DNA from: Mycobacterium paraffinicum
GTDB taxonomy: Bacteria; Actinomycetota; Actinomycetes; Mycobacteriales; Mycobacteriaceae
Length of the DNA: 64,000 nt
Assembly (NCBI RefSeq): GCF_001907675.1
Contig: NZ_MPNT01000028.1
Location: 12,793-76,792, forward strand
Reading direction: 5' to 3'
Shown: positions 27,996-39,521 of the stretch, in pieces
How the letters are laid out: each line of letters starts with the position of its first letter
Numbering within the stretch: position 1 is the first letter of the stretch
Notes under the pieces: generated by a model
Seen by the model: the letters and a program-made list of their open reading frames with translations, nothing else
The model's database searches: none
What the model was told of the DNA's origin: nothing
Translations under genes and position numbers: made by a program

Positions 27996-29828
27996 CTAGT
28001 CGTTGTCCATCGATCCCGGTGTGGTCTTGGAGACCTGCACCAGGAACTCGTAGTTGTTCTTCGTCTTGCGCAGCTGGGACATCAGCAGGTCGATGGCCTG
28101 GTGGGAATCCAGGCCCGACAGCACGCGGCGCAGCTTGTGCACGATCGCGAACTCGTCCGGCGAGAGCAGCAGCTCGTCCTTGCGGGTGCCGGAGGGGTTC
28201 ACGTCGACCGCCGGGAAGACCCGTCGCTCGGAGATCTTGCGGTCCAGCTTGAGCTCGGCGTTACCGGTGCCCTTGAACTCCTCGAAGATGACCGTGTCAC
28301 CGGTGGAGCCGGTCTCGACCATCGCGGTGGCGATGATCGTCAGCGATCCGCCTTCCTCGATGTTTCGTGCCGCACCCAGGAATCGCTTCGGCGGGTACAG
28401 CGCGGTGGAGTCGACACCACCGGACAGGATCCGGCCCGAGGCGGGTGACGCGTTGTTGTAGGCGCGGCCGAGGCGGGTGATCGAGTCGAGCAGCACCACG
28501 ACGTCCTTGCCCTGCTCGACGAGCCGCTTGGCGCGTTCGATGGCCAGCTCGGCGACCGAGGTGTGGTCCGAGGGCGGCCGGTCGAAGGTGGAGGCGATGA
28601 CCTCGCCCTTGACCGAGCGGGTCATGTCGGTGACCTCCTCGGGGCGCTCGTCGACGAGCACGACCATGAGGTGGCATTCCGGGTTGTTGCGGGTGATCGC
28701 GTTGGCGATGTCCTGCAGGATCGTCGTCTTACCCGCCTTGGGCGGCGACACGATCAGGGCGCGCTGGCCCTTGCCGATCGGCATGATCAGGTCGATGACC
28801 CGCGTGGTCAGCCGGTCGGGGGTGGTCTCCAGGCGAAGCCGCTGGTTGGGGTACAGGGGCGTCAGCTTGCTGAAGTCGGGGCGCTTTTTCGCGTCCTCGA
28901 CGGGCCCGCCGTTGACGCTGTCCAGGCGGACGAGCGGGTTGAACTTCTGCCGCTGGTTGGGCTGTTCGCCGTCCTTGGGCACGCGGACCGCGCCGGTCAC
29001 CGCGTCGCCGCGGCGCAGGCCGTTCTTGCGCACCATGTTCATCGAGACGTAGACGTCGTGCGGGCCGGCCAGGTAGCCGGAGGTGCGGACGAACGCGTAA
29101 TTGTCGAGCACGTCAAGGATGCCGGCGACCGGCTGCACGACGTCGTCCTCGCGCAGTTCGGTGTCGCCGCCCTCGCCGGACCGCTCACCGCGCCGCCTGC
29201 GATCGCGGAAGCGGCGCCCGCGGCGGCCCTGACGGCCCTCGCCGTCGTCGTCTTGCTGGTTCGAGCCGCCGCGGCCTTGCTGGCCGCCCGAGCCCTGCTG
29301 ATCACCGCTTTGGTCGCCACCGGAGTCCTGGCCGCGCTCCTCACCTTGGGAGTCGCGCTTGGCGCCCTGGCGGGTGTCCTCTTCGCCGGAGGCCTCGCCC
29401 TCGCGATTGCGTGAGCGCGCGCCGTCAGCGTCGTCGCCGCCGCGGGCCGCACCGGGCTCGCGGGAGGCGCCGCGCCGTTCGCGGCGGGGGGCCTCGGTGG
29501 TCGAACCGTTCGAGTGGTCCGCACCGGCCGGCGCTTCGGCACTGGCGGTGTCGGACTTGCCGCCCTCTTCAGGGGCCTTCGGGGCGGAAGTCCCGTTGGA
29601 CTGTCCCCTGATTTCCTTTATGGCGGCGATGAGTTCGTTTTTGCGCATGCCCGACGTCCCCTTGACGCCGACTTCGTTAGCCAGCGCGCGCAGTTCGGGA
29701 AGCACCATGGTGGACAGAGAGCCAACAGGGGCATTGGTTTTGCCGTCGGATGTGTCCGGGGTCACGGCGTTCGACACCTCATTGCTGTCGGTGCTCGCGT
29801 CGGCCGTGAACAGGTCCGTATCGGTCAC
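27996..29828 (-). CDS. rho: Transcription termination factor Rho
   Basis: A 610-residue hexameric RNA helicase. An N-terminal Rho_N helical region (about residues 40-75) is followed by the long actinobacterial insert (about 80-220), rich in Arg, Gly, Asp and Gln. The cold-shock RNA-binding domain and the ATPase come next, with Walker A PPKAGKT and the DERPEEVTDM stretch. GTG 29828 (VTDTDLF) is chosen for similarity to Rv1297 and the AAAGGAAA ribosome site; the frame is open further upstream. The insert is known to strengthen RNA binding in actinobacterial Rho. Confidence 0.96.
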   Translation of the reverse strand: MTDTDLFTADASTDSNEVSNAVTPDTSDGKTNAPVGSLSTMVLPELRALANEVGVKGTSGMRKNELIAAIKEIRGQSNGTSAPKAPEEGGKSDTASAEAPAGADHSNGSTTEAPRRERRGASREPGAARGGDDADGARSRNREGEASGEEDTRQGAKRDSQGEERGQDSGGDQSGDQQGSGGQQGRGGSNQQDDDGEGRQGRRGRRFRDRRRRGERSGEGGDTELREDDVVQPVAGILDVLDNYAFVRTSGYLAGPHDVYVSMNMVRKNGLRRGDAVTGAVRVPKDGEQPNQRQKFNPLVRLDSVNGGPVEDAKKRPDFSKLTPLYPNQRLRLETTPDRLTTRVIDLIMPIGKGQRALIVSPPKAGKTTILQDIANAITRNNPECHLMVVLVDERPEEVTDMTRSVKGEVIASTFDRPPSDHTSVAELAIERAKRLVEQGKDVVVLLDSITRLGRAYNNASPASGRILSGGVDSTALYPPKRFLGAARNIEEGGSLTIIATAMVETGSTGDTVIFEEFKGTGNAELKLDRKISERRVFPAVDVNPSGTRKDELLLSPDEFAIVHKLRRVLSGLDSHQAIDLLMSQLRKTKNNYEFLVQVSKTTPGSMDND

Positions 29829-30093
29829 GGATTTCCTTTCTTCCCCCGCTGAACAGCTCATCCGGGGGGTTCGTTGCATTCAGCAAATCGCCGAGTGCGC
29901 CCAAATATCGACTCTGCAACGGTGATCGCCTTAATCGGCGGAGTAAGCGGCGAACCTCGTTCACGAGAAGAATTGGTGTGTCCTAGCGGCAAGGCAGTAT
30001 GGATGCAGATGCAGATGCTGCGATTGCTGGACGGAACCGAGGATAGCCCGCATCTTTGTTGGAAGCAAGCAAACCCTCCGGCCACGCTGTGGA
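29829..30093 (-). other. rho 5' region
   Basis: About 265 nt between the thrB stop and the rho start. It is less GC-rich than its surroundings, especially 29880-29950. A separate promoter and 5' leader for rho are likely, but I cannot place a confident -10/-35 pair. No gene is seen. Confidence 0.35.
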
Positions 30094-31044
<951 letters not shown>

Positions 31045-32127
31045 TTACGCGAGCCCCAGCTTCTCGACGACGAGCACCGGATCGACGGGCAGCGGGGACA
31101 CGGTTGGCATGTCCCGCAGTGCCGTGTCGGGGTCTTTGAGGCCATTGCCGGTCACCGTGCACACCACCGTCGAGCCACGCGCCACCCAACCGTCGTCGAC
31201 GGCCTTGAGCAGACCCGCGATGCTGGCCGCCGACGCGGGCTCGACGAAGACGCCCTCGCTCTCGGCCACCAAGTGGTAGGCGGCCAGGATCTCCTCGTCG
31301 GTGGCCGCCAGGAACCGCCCGTTGGACTGCTGCTGCGCGTTGACCGCGGCCGCCCACGACGCGGGAGCGCCGATGCGTATCGCGGTCGCGATCGTCTCCG
31401 GGTGGCTGACCGGTGCGCCGTGCACCAGGGGCGCGGCGCCGGCCGCCTGGGTACCCAGCATGCGGGGCAGCTTGTCGATCACGCCGTCGTGGTGATATTC
31501 GGTGTAGCCCTTCCAGTACGCGGTGATGTTACCCGCGTTGCCGACCGGCAGGGCGTGCACGTCCGGCGCGGTGCCCAGCGCGTCGACGATCTCGAACGCC
31601 GCCGTCTTCTGGCCCTCGATGCGTACGGGGTTGACGGAGTTGACCAACGCGATCGTCGGGAAGTCGGCGGCCATCTTGCGGGCCAGTTCCAGGCAGTCGT
31701 CGAAGTTGCCGTCGATCTGAATGATCTTGGCGCCGTGCATGACCGCCTGTGCCAACTTGCCCATCGCGATCTTGCCCTGCGGGATCAGCACCGCGCAGGT
31801 GATGCCGGCGCGGGCGGCGTACGCCGCCGCCGACGCGGAGGTGTTGCCGGTCGACGCGCACAACACGGCCTGCTGGCCGCGCGCCAGTGCGTCGGTGACC
31901 GCCATGGTCATGCCCCGGTCCTTGAACGAGCCGGTCGGGTTGAGGCCCTCGACCTTGAGATGCACCGTGCAGCCGGTCTTCTCGGAAAGGCGCGTCGCCG
32001 CGATCAGCGGGGTGCCGCCCTCCAGCAGGGTGACCGGCGTCCAGTCGTCGCCGATCGGCAGGCGGTCGCGGTAGGCGGCGATCAACCCCGGCCACGGCTG
32101 GTGCACGGCGGTGCGCGGGACGCTCAT
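31045..32127 (-). CDS. thrC: Threonine synthase
   Basis: A 360-residue PLP enzyme converting O-phosphohomoserine to threonine. The PLP lysine is Lys69 in [11 protein letters not shown], and the phosphate-binding Gly-rich turn ([11 protein letters not shown]) is clear. Its start overlaps the hom stop by 4 nt (ATGA). Confidence 0.97.
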   Translation of the reverse strand: MSVPRTAVHQPWPGLIAAYRDRLPIGDDWTPVTLLEGGTPLIAATRLSEKTGCTVHLKVEGLNPTGSFKDRGMTMAVTDALARGQQAVLCASTGNTSASAAAYAARAGITCAVLIPQGKIAMGKLAQAVMHGAKIIQIDGNFDDCLELARKMAADFPTIALVNSVNPVRIEGQKTAAFEIVDALGTAPDVHALPVGNAGNITAYWKGYTEYHHDGVIDKLPRMLGTQAAGAAPLVHGAPVSHPETIATAIRIGAPASWAAAVNAQQQSNGRFLAATDEEILAAYHLVAESEGVFVEPASAASIAGLLKAVDDGWVARGSTVVCTVTGNGLKDPDTALRDMPTVSPLPVDPVLVVEKLGLA

Positions 32128-33449
32128 CGGCCGGTCTCTTCCAGTCGCAGCACACTGGTGACGCCCTGCACGACGTCCAGATCCGCCAGCGCATCGACGG
32201 TTTCGGACAGCGCGGCATCGGTGGCGCTGTGGGTGACGACCACGACACGGGCCCCGACTCGCCGCCCGCCTTCGTCCACCACGCCCTCCTGGCGAACCTC
32301 GGCGATGCTCACCTCACGCTTGGCGAACTCCGCGGCCACCGTGGACAGCACGCCCGGCTTGTCGGCGACGTTCATGCTGACGTAGTAGCGGGTGGAGATG
32401 AAACCCATTGGCGCGACCGGAAGCTGGGCGTACTTGGATTCCTTCGGCCCGCGGCTGCCCAGTACCCGGTTGCGGGCGGCCATCACCAAGTCGCCGGTGA
32501 CCGCGGATGCGGTGGGCGCGCCGCCGGCGCCCTGACCGTAGAACATCAGCCGGCCGGCGGCCTTGGCCTCGACCACCACGGCGTTGAACGCGCCGTTGAC
32601 CGTGGCCAGCGGATGCGACAACGGCACCAGCGCCGGATAGACGCGGGCCGACACCCGCTCCTGACCGTCCTCGGTGCTGACGCGCTCGCAGATGGACAGC
32701 AGCTTGATGGTGCAGCCCAGCGACCGCGCGGAGACGAAGTCGGCCGGCGTGATCTTGGTGATGCCCTCGCGATAGACGTCGTCGGCGGTCACCCGGGTGT
32801 GGAAGGCGATCGACGCCAGGATCGCGGCCTTGGCCGCGGCGTCGTAGCCTTCGACGTCGGCGGTGGGGTCGGCCTCGGCGTAGCCGAGCGCGCTCGCCTC
32901 GGCCAGGGCGGTGTCATAGTCGGCGCCGGTGCTGTCCATCGCGGACAGGATGTAGTTGGTGGTGCCGTTGACGATGCCGGCTACCCGCAGCACCGTGTCC
33001 CCCGCCAGCGACTGGGTGAGCGGGCGGATGACCGGGATGGCGCCCGCGACCGCCGCTTCGAAATACAGGTCGACGTGGGCGTTTTCGGCGGCCTGCGCCA
33101 GCTCGCCGGTGGAGGTGGCCAGCAGCGCCTTGTTCGCCGTGACGACCGACTTGCCGTGCTCGAGCGCGCGCAGGATGGCCTTGCGCGCCGGTTCCACCGG
33201 CCCCATCAATTCCACGACGATGTCGACGTCCTCGCGGGAGACGAGTTCCTCGACGTTGTCGGTGAGCAACTCGACCGGGACGCCACGGTCGGCGGCGACC
33301 CGCCGCACTCCGACCCCACGCAACACCAGGGGCGCGCCGACACGAGCCGCGAGGTCGTCGGCGCTGCCCTCGATGATGCGGACAACTTCGCTTCCGACGT
33401 TGCCCAACCCGAGCACCGCTACGCCCACAGGCTTTTCGTCACGGGGCAC
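32124..33449 (-). CDS. hom: Homoserine dehydrogenase
   Basis: A 441-residue enzyme at the branch to threonine and methionine. It has an N-terminal NAD(P) fold ([14 protein letters not shown]), a catalytic domain ([17 protein letters not shown]) and a C-terminal ACT domain (about 350-430) that usually mediates threonine feedback. The GTG start at 33449 lies 3 nt after lysA. Confidence 0.97.
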   Translation of the reverse strand: MPRDEKPVGVAVLGLGNVGSEVVRIIEGSADDLAARVGAPLVLRGVGVRRVAADRGVPVELLTDNVEELVSREDVDIVVELMGPVEPARKAILRALEHGKSVVTANKALLATSTGELAQAAENAHVDLYFEAAVAGAIPVIRPLTQSLAGDTVLRVAGIVNGTTNYILSAMDSTGADYDTALAEASALGYAEADPTADVEGYDAAAKAAILASIAFHTRVTADDVYREGITKITPADFVSARSLGCTIKLLSICERVSTEDGQERVSARVYPALVPLSHPLATVNGAFNAVVVEAKAAGRLMFYGQGAGGAPTASAVTGDLVMAARNRVLGSRGPKESKYAQLPVAPMGFISTRYYVSMNVADKPGVLSTVAAEFAKREVSIAEVRQEGVVDEGGRRVGARVVVVTHSATDAALSETVDALADLDVVQGVTSVLRLEETGR

Positions 33450-33452
33450 CGT

Positions 33453-34871
33453 TCACCTCACTTCCAGACTCAGTAGATCGTCAACCGTCTCGCGGCGCAG
33501 GATCAGGCGGGACCGGCCCGCGCGCACCGCAACCACCGCCGGACGGCAGATCATGTTGTAGCGGCTCGACAGCGAATAGCAGTACGCGCCGGTCGCGGCG
33601 ATCCCGAGCAGGTCACCGGGCCGCAAGTCGTCGGGCACCCACGCGTCGCGCACGACGATGTCACCGCTCTCGCAGTGCTTTCCGACGATGCGTGCCAGCG
33701 TCGCCGGTGCGTCGCTGGCCCTCGAGACCAGCCGGGCGTCGTACTGCGCGTCGTAGAGCGCGGTGCGGATGTTGTCGCTCATGCCGCCGTCGACGCTGAC
33801 ATAGCGGCGCTGGGCCGTGCTGCTCACGTCGACGTCCTTGACGGTGCCCACCTCATACAGCGTGATGGTGCCCGGCCCGGCGATGGCCCGTCCGGGCTCC
33901 ACCACCAGCCGCGGGGTGGGCAGCCCCACGGCCGCCGACTCGTTGGCGACGATGGCCGTCAGCTTGGCCGCCAGCTCGGCCACCGGCGGCGGGTCGTCGG
34001 TGCCCAGATAGGAAATGCCCAGTCCGCCACCGAGATCGACGGTGGAGATCTGGCCCGTCTTGTCGACGCCGAATTCGTCGACGATGTTGTGCAGCAGCCC
34101 GATGACGCGGTGCGCGGCGACCTCGAAGCCGTCGACGTCGAAGATCTGCGAGCCGATGTGGCTGTGCAGCCCCACCAGGCGCAGGTGATCGGTGGCGAAT
34201 ACCCGGCGCACCGCGGCCATCGCCGCGCCGCTGGCCACCGACAACCCGAACTTCTGGTCTTCGTGTGCGGTGGAGATGAATTCGTGCGTGTGCGCCTCGA
34301 CCCCGACGGTGAGCCGGACGTAGACGTCCTGGACGATGCCGGCCTCCCCCGCGACGGCGTCGAGGCGCTCGATCTCGGTCATCGAGTCCAGCACGATGTG
34401 TCCCACGCCGGCTTTGACCGCGGCGGTCAGCTCCGCGACGGATTTGTTGTTGCCGTGGAGGGTGATCCGCTCCGGCGGGAAGTCGGCGTGCAGGGCGACG
34501 GCGAGCTCGCCGCCGGTGGAGACGTCGAGCGACAGGCCCTCCTCGTCGACCCACCGGGCGATCTCGGTGCAAAGGAAGGCCTTGGCCGCGTAGCACACGT
34601 TGTGCCCGCCGCCGAACGCCGCCGCGAGTTCGCGGCAGCGGGACCGGAAGTCGTCCTCGTCGATGACGAACAGCGGGGTGCCGTACTCCTGGGCGAGCTG
34701 GGTGACCGGGATTCCGGCGAGGCTGGCGACCCCGGTGTCACCACGAAGCATGTTGCGCGGCCACACATTCGGCGCAAGTCGAAGCAGCTCGTCGGGCGAC
34801 TGCGGCCGCGGCGTGCTATCGGGGTGCCGGATGTCTTCGGCGTGCCGAGGACCGGCGGGGTGCACGTTCAC
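33453..34871 (-). CDS. lysA: Diaminopimelate decarboxylase
   Basis: A 472-residue PLP enzyme (alanine racemase-like fold) for the last step of lysine synthesis. The PLP lysine is in [15 protein letters not shown], and the catalytic CESGD motif ([10 protein letters not shown]) is present. GTG 34871 overlaps the argS stop region (ATGTGA), so translation is coupled with argS. The N-terminus is about 25 residues longer than the annotated M. tuberculosis form; a later start near the [12 protein letters not shown] stretch is possible. Confidence 0.95.
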   Translation of the reverse strand: MNVHPAGPRHAEDIRHPDSTPRPQSPDELLRLAPNVWPRNMLRGDTGVASLAGIPVTQLAQEYGTPLFVIDEDDFRSRCRELAAAFGGGHNVCYAAKAFLCTEIARWVDEEGLSLDVSTGGELAVALHADFPPERITLHGNNKSVAELTAAVKAGVGHIVLDSMTEIERLDAVAGEAGIVQDVYVRLTVGVEAHTHEFISTAHEDQKFGLSVASGAAMAAVRRVFATDHLRLVGLHSHIGSQIFDVDGFEVAAHRVIGLLHNIVDEFGVDKTGQISTVDLGGGLGISYLGTDDPPPVAELAAKLTAIVANESAAVGLPTPRLVVEPGRAIAGPGTITLYEVGTVKDVDVSSTAQRRYVSVDGGMSDNIRTALYDAQYDARLVSRASDAPATLARIVGKHCESGDIVVRDAWVPDDLRPGDLLGIAATGAYCYSLSSRYNMICRPAVVAVRAGRSRLILRRETVDDLLSLEVR

Positions 34872-36520
34872 ATTCGCTCCGGGGCGGTGACACCGAGGAT
34901 CGTCAGCCCGTTGGCGATGACCTGGCGGGTGGCCTGGCACAGCGCCAGCCGCGCGGTGTGCAGGTCGGTGGGCTGCTCGTCACCCTGGGGCAGCACCCGG
35001 CACGAGTCGTAGAACCGGTGGTAGTCGCCGGCCAGGTCTTCCAGGTAACGGCACACCCGGTGCGGCTCCCGCAGGGACGCAGCGGTTTTCAGCACGCGGG
35101 GGAATTCCCCGATGCTGCGCAGCAGCGTCCCCTCCTTGTCGTGGCTGAGCAGCTCGAGGTGCCCGGTGTCGGGGACCAGGCCCAGTTCCGCGGCGTTGCG
35201 GGCCAGCGCCGACAGCCGCGCGTGCGCGTATTGCACGTAGTAGACCGGGTTTTCGTTCGACGCCGACGACCACAGCGCCAGGTCGATGTCGATCGGGGTG
35301 TCGACCGAGGAGCGGATCAGGCTGTAGCGCGCCGCGTCGACGCCTATCGCCTCGACCAGGTCGTCGAGCGTGATCACGGTTCCGGCCCGCTTGCTCATCC
35401 GGACCGGTTGCCCGTCGCGGACCAGGTTGACCATCTGCCCGATCAGCACCTCGACGTGCGCCGGGTCATCACCGAACGCGGCGGCCACGGCCTTGAGCCG
35501 GGCGATGTATCCGTGGTGGTCGGCGCCGAGCATGTAGATGCACAGGTCGAAGCCGCGCTGCCGCTTGTCCAGGTAGTAGGCGATGTCACCGGCGATGTAG
35601 GCCGGCTTGCCGTCGCTCTTGATCACGACGCGATCTTTGTCGTCGCCAAAAGCGCTGGTGCGCAACCAGGTTGCGCCGTCCTTTTCGTAGATGTTGCCGG
35701 TGTCGCGCAGCCGGGCGATCGCCTGGTCGACGCGGCCGCTGGTGTGCATCGAGTCTTCGTGGGTGTAGACGTCGAAGTCGGTGCCGAACTCGTGCAGCGA
35801 CTCCTTGATGTGGGTGAACATCAGGTCGACACCGATTTCGCGGAACGTCTCGTGCATCTCGGTGTCGGGCAGGCTCAGCGCGTCGGGCGCCTTGCCCAGC
35901 ACCTGCGCGGCGATGTCGTTGATGTAGGCGCCGGCGTAGCCGTCCTCCGGCGTCGGTTCACCCTTGGCGGCGGCGATCAGCGAGCTGGCGAACCGGTCGA
36001 TCTGGGCGCCGTGGTCGTTGAAGTAGTACTCGCGCAGGACGTCGGCGCCCTGGGTGGTCAGCAGCCGGCCCAGCGCGTCGCCGACGGCGGCCCAGCGGGT
36101 GCCGCCGATGTGGATGGGCCCGGTGGGGTTGGCCGAGACGAATTCCAGGTTGATCTTGTGGCCGCCCAGCGCGTCGGAGTGACCGAAGACGTCGCCGGCG
36201 TCGATGACCGCGTTGACGATCTTGGCCTGCGCCGACGCCTCGAGGCGCAGGTTGATGAAGCCGGGCCCGGCCACCTCGGCCGAGGCGATGCCGTCGGCCT
36301 CCGACAGCGCCTCGGCCAGCCAGCCGGCCAGTTCACGGGGGTTGGCGCCGACCTTCTTGCCCAGCTGAAGCGCCAGGTTGCTGGCGTAGTCGCCGTGCTC
36401 GGGGTTGCGGGGCCGCTCCACGGTGACCGTCGCAGGCAAGGCGGCAGCGTCCAGCCCGCGCTCGGCCAGCACCGCGGAAGCGGTGGTCCTGAGCAGCTCA
36501 GCGAGGTCAGCGGGGGTCAC
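34868..36520 (-). CDS. argS: Arginyl-tRNA synthetase
   Basis: A 550-residue class I synthetase. The HIGH-type motif appears as HIGG in [12 protein letters not shown], and the KMSKS-type loop as RMSKRAG. The N-terminal Arg-tRNA-binding domain and the C-terminal DALR anticodon-binding domain are present. It heads the argS-lysA-hom-thrC-thrB block. A tRNA-Arg gene is divergent from it, 115 nt away. Confidence 0.97.
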   Translation of the reverse strand: MTPADLAELLRTTASAVLAERGLDAAALPATVTVERPRNPEHGDYASNLALQLGKKVGANPRELAGWLAEALSEADGIASAEVAGPGFINLRLEASAQAKIVNAVIDAGDVFGHSDALGGHKINLEFVSANPTGPIHIGGTRWAAVGDALGRLLTTQGADVLREYYFNDHGAQIDRFASSLIAAAKGEPTPEDGYAGAYINDIAAQVLGKAPDALSLPDTEMHETFREIGVDLMFTHIKESLHEFGTDFDVYTHEDSMHTSGRVDQAIARLRDTGNIYEKDGATWLRTSAFGDDKDRVVIKSDGKPAYIAGDIAYYLDKRQRGFDLCIYMLGADHHGYIARLKAVAAAFGDDPAHVEVLIGQMVNLVRDGQPVRMSKRAGTVITLDDLVEAIGVDAARYSLIRSSVDTPIDIDLALWSSASNENPVYYVQYAHARLSALARNAAELGLVPDTGHLELLSHDKEGTLLRSIGEFPRVLKTAASLREPHRVCRYLEDLAGDYHRFYDSCRVLPQGDEQPTDLHTARLALCQATRQVIANGLTILGVTAPERM

Positions 36521-36635
36521 GAGCGTCCATCCTATTGGCTGAGGTGCCCGCGCCCCGAATCCATTGCGGTGACGAAGCGGCTACCGACATGCGCTAGTCT
36601 GGCTGGGCCCAATGGCGCAACGCCAAAGCCGTAGC

Positions 36636-36708
36636 GCCCCCGTAGCTCAGGGGATAGAGCGTCTGCCTCCGGAGCAGAAGGCCGCAGGTTCGAATCCTGC
36701 CGGGGGCA
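36636..36708 (+). tRNA. tRNA-Arg (CCG anticodon)
   Basis: A 73-nt cloverleaf. The acceptor stem GCCCCCG pairs with CGGGGGC. The anticodon arm is TCTGC-CTCCGGA-GCAGA, with CCG in the loop. The T arm contains GGTTCGAATCC. The CCA end is not encoded. It corresponds in position to M. tuberculosis argV. Its 3' end is partly repeated at 39450. Confidence 0.97.
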
Positions 36709-36725
36709 CTCATGTTCTTGCAGGT
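36696..36725 (+). repeat. Candidate attachment-site half at the 3' end of tRNA-Arg
   Basis: A 30-nt stretch covering the last 13 tRNA bases and 17 nt downstream. It matches 39450-39479 at 24 of 30 positions, including an exact GCCGGGGGCAC and an exact GCAGGT. tRNA 3' ends are classic integration targets, so the pair could be attL/attR of an old element. Confidence 0.5.
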
Positions 36726-36793
36726 CAGACGGCGTCCGTTCGCCAGCTCGGCTAATGAGAACACCGTTTCGGGCCTCAGTGTCACGACCGGGC

Positions 36794-38560
36794 TCAGATG
36801 GTGCGTTTCAGCCCGACGTGGGCGGCGTGGTACCCGAGCCTGCTATAGAACGCCCGAGCCCTTTCGCGAGCCTCGTCCGTGGTCACCTGCGCCAGCTGTG
36901 CCCCGTGTGCTCTTCCGTAATTGTGTGCCCACTCGACGAGTGCAGTACCGAGACCCTGTGCGCGTTCGGCTTTGGCGACCCGTAGTCCCTCGATCTGCAG
37001 CCGGGTGGCGCCGCCGCGCGAAAGGCCGGGAATGATCGTCAATTGCACAGTCGCGACGACCTTATCGGAACCGTTCAGGACGACTCCGAGATAGTTGGAT
37101 CGGTTGCGAACGACGATGTCGTAGGCCGCCTCGTAGCGTTCGAGTTCGGCGGCTTCGCGATCCTGACCGAATTCGTCGTCGGAGAGCAGCTGGGCGATCA
37201 CCCCCACGTGTTCGCGCGTCGCGCGCTGCACACGATATGTGCGGCCCCCTACCCGCAGCAGTCCTCGAACCGAGGACTGGGCCAGTGCCTGTAGGCGCGC
37301 CACCAACAAGTCCAGCCACGCCCCCACGTTGGTTCGTGCCTCCACGGTGTCCGGGTAGCGGCATCGCAGATGTAGCCCGGACTCGTCCTGGATGAACCAG
37401 AGCATGACGCCGTCGGTGTCAACGCTCGCGCTGACATACTGGGCGTCGAGTCCGACCGAATCGATGCGCACCGGAAGTCGGCTTTGGTCCAGCCAGGAAA
37501 TCGCGAACATGCCGGGCGCGACGGGCATTCCACCCCACGGAGCCAATACGTCGGCCAGTGGCCAGGAACCGAGCTGCACAGCCTCTTTGACGGCGGCGGC
37601 CGCGGCGTGCGGCTCGGCCACCGCCGACTCCAGGACCGAATTGGTGATGAACCAGCCCACCGAGTCGTGCCATTTGTCTTCAAATCGGCTGTGCACGGGG
37701 AAGACCGCGCGCAGCGGCGCCCCGGCCAACTCGCGGGTCACCGCGGTCATGGCGACCACAGCGAGTGCCAGCGTCGAGACACCGTCCTCGCGAGCCTGCG
37801 CGACGAACGCGGCGCCGTCATGGACATCGAACACGTCACGCACCTCAACGCGTTCCGGATGCGGCCCGGAGTCACCCAACGGCAGCGGAAACCGTGGCAT
37901 CACCCCACCGCTGTCGCTGATGATTTGTGCCCATCGCGCGCGCACGCGGTCCGGTGCCGCGGGACGGTCCAACAGTGCTTGCGTGTGCACGACAAATGCC
38001 GGCGGTGGCTGCAGCGACGACGTGCGTCCGATCCGCGCGTCGGCGAGCATCGACAACAGGTCCCGCGCAATCACCAGCATCGACCACATGTCCACGTGGG
38101 CGTGGTCGGCAGCGATCACCACCGTCAATCCGGCGGCAGTCTCCAGCACACACAATCGATGTGAGGGCCGCTGATACGGCGAGCACGTCGCGTTGAGAAC
38201 TATTCGCAGTGCGTCGTTGACCGCCTGGCCCGGAGCGATCTCATGCTCTACCCACTGGCCTGGGTGAATATCGATCTCATGCAGCTGCGGATCGCCGTCC
38301 GCCCCGGGCGTGAATGCCGTTCGGAGGGTGCCGTGGCGGGCGATCACAGCCAGCCACGCATCGGCCAACGATTGGCGGCTGACCCCCGCCGGCAACCGGA
38401 TGGACAGAGCCATCCAGGAGCCGGGTCGTGCGCCCGCACCAACGTGTATGCGCTGGTCGAAAGACACCGGGAGCTGCCGGCCGAGGTCAGACACCGTCAC
38501 GTCGTAGCCCCAGAGTCGTCCGAAGGGGAGCCGCAGGTGCGCCACGTTGGTCAGCCGCAT
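36794..38560 (-). CDS. Condensation (PapA-like) acyltransferase fused to a GNAT acetyltransferase
   Basis: A 588-residue two-domain protein. Residues about 1-430 resemble condensation/PapA-type acyltransferases, with the catalytic HxxxD motif as His153-Ala-His-Val-Asp157. Residues about 435-588 are a GNAT acetyltransferase with the acyl-CoA-binding motif AERAQGLGTAL and a C-terminal ARAFYSRLGYH. Both domains use acyl-CoA or carrier-bound acyl groups, so the protein may attach two acyl groups to one lipid or peptide; the substrate is unknown. No synthase is nearby. It is divergent from the hydrolase at 38651, and the two sit between the tRNA-Arg gene and its partial repeat. Confidence 0.75.
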   Translation of the reverse strand: MRLTNVAHLRLPFGRLWGYDVTVSDLGRQLPVSFDQRIHVGAGARPGSWMALSIRLPAGVSRQSLADAWLAVIARHGTLRTAFTPGADGDPQLHEIDIHPGQWVEHEIAPGQAVNDALRIVLNATCSPYQRPSHRLCVLETAAGLTVVIAADHAHVDMWSMLVIARDLLSMLADARIGRTSSLQPPPAFVVHTQALLDRPAAPDRVRARWAQIISDSGGVMPRFPLPLGDSGPHPERVEVRDVFDVHDGAAFVAQAREDGVSTLALAVVAMTAVTRELAGAPLRAVFPVHSRFEDKWHDSVGWFITNSVLESAVAEPHAAAAAVKEAVQLGSWPLADVLAPWGGMPVAPGMFAISWLDQSRLPVRIDSVGLDAQYVSASVDTDGVMLWFIQDESGLHLRCRYPDTVEARTNVGAWLDLLVARLQALAQSSVRGLLRVGGRTYRVQRATREHVGVIAQLLSDDEFGQDREAAELERYEAAYDIVVRNRSNYLGVVLNGSDKVVATVQLTIIPGLSRGGATRLQIEGLRVAKAERAQGLGTALVEWAHNYGRAHGAQLAQVTTDEARERARAFYSRLGYHAAHVGLKRTI

Positions 38561-38650
38561 GGCGGTACCCTAACGCCCCGGTTAGCCTGGATGCTCGGTC
38601 AGCACGGTCGGCTCCGGGGCGAGCCGTCCGGTCGTGAGAAGAGTTGCGTG

Positions 38651-39430
38651 ATGTCCACTTTCGTGGTTCCCGGGGCAGAGCTCGCGGTTGAACTGAGCGA
38701 CGAAGGCGGTCATCCGGTAGTTCAATTGCACGGGCTCACCTCCAGCCGCTCCCGTGACCGGGTGCTCAATCTCGACCTCGGCAGGGGGCTCAGCGGGACC
38801 CGATTGCTGCGGTATGACGCACGGGGCCATGGCAAGTCGACTGGGCGCAAGGTCCCGGAGGATTACCGATGGGAAAGCCTTGCCGAGGATCTTCTGCAGC
38901 TGCTCGACAAATGGTTTCCCGGCGAACGGGTGCACGGAGTCGGCCCATCCATGGGTACCGGCACGCTGCTGCACGCGGCTGCCCGCGAGCCGGACCGCTT
39001 CGCCGGCCTCACGCTCATGGTGCCGGCCACCGCGTGGGAAACCCGCTCCGCGCAGGCGGCGATCTACCAGTATGCGGCCGATTTCATCGAAACCGAGGGA
39101 GTCGGGGCATTCATCGCGTCGGCGCGCGGGGCGACGCCGCCGCCAGCCACGGTCGGCGCGCCCGAAACGGTTCCCGATGTGGCCGACGCGCTGCTGCCGT
39201 CACTGTTTCGCGGCGCGGCTCTGAGCGACCTCCCGGCTCGCGAAGCCGTCGCACGAATCGACGTGCCGACGACGATTCTGGCCTGGGTCGACGATCCGGC
39301 GCATCCGATGTCGACAGCGGAATCGCTTGCCGCACTGATGCCGCGGTCAACGCTCACCGTGGCGCACAGCCCGGCCGATGTCGAGACCTGGCCCAAGATC
39401 CTGAGCCAAGACGTCGCCCGCAGAGGCTGA
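38651..39430 (+). CDS. Alpha/beta hydrolase
   Basis: A 259-residue hydrolase. The nucleophile elbow is GPSMG, with the oxyanion region VVQLHGLTSS, an Asp in LAWVDDPAHP and a likely catalytic His near the end. A GTG lies directly before the ATG at 38651 and could be used. The substrate is unknown. It shares a 90-bp divergent region with the condensation/GNAT gene and ends 19 nt before the tRNA-like repeat. Confidence 0.8.
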   Translation: MSTFVVPGAELAVELSDEGGHPVVQLHGLTSSRSRDRVLNLDLGRGLSGTRLLRYDARGHGKSTGRKVPEDYRWESLAEDLLQLLDKWFPGERVHGVGPSMGTGTLLHAAAREPDRFAGLTLMVPATAWETRSAQAAIYQYAADFIETEGVGAFIASARGATPPPATVGAPETVPDVADALLPSLFRGAALSDLPAREAVARIDVPTTILAWVDDPAHPMSTAESLAALMPRSTLTVAHSPADVETWPKILSQDVARRG

Positions 39431-39449
39431 CTTGTACGCAGTCATTGTT

Positions 39450-39479
39450 CCCGCCGGGGGCACAAACATTCTCGCAGGT
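39450..39479 (+). repeat. Degenerate copy of the tRNA-Arg 3' end
   Basis: Thirty bases matching 36696-36725 with 6 mismatches. Upstream bases do not continue the T-loop, so only the 3' part of the tRNA is repeated, as expected for an attachment site. No integrase gene lies between the copies. Confidence 0.5.
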
Positions 39480-39521
39480 AGGTCGGCCTTACGACCGCCC
39501 GCGGCGGGTTAGATCGTCAGC

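Noticed and set aside
29039..29542. Repeat-like Arg/Gly/Gln-rich coding stretch as a separate gene or tandem repeat
   Set aside because: It is the known low-complexity insert of actinobacterial Rho, in frame with rho.
34958..36634. 558-codon plus-strand open frame opposite argS
   Set aside because: argS is certain on the other strand; the frame is Val/Gly/Arg-rich with no motif.
36696..39479. Full prophage or integrative element at tRNA-Arg
   Set aside because: No integrase, excisionase, replication or structural gene is present; at most a remnant, reported as such.
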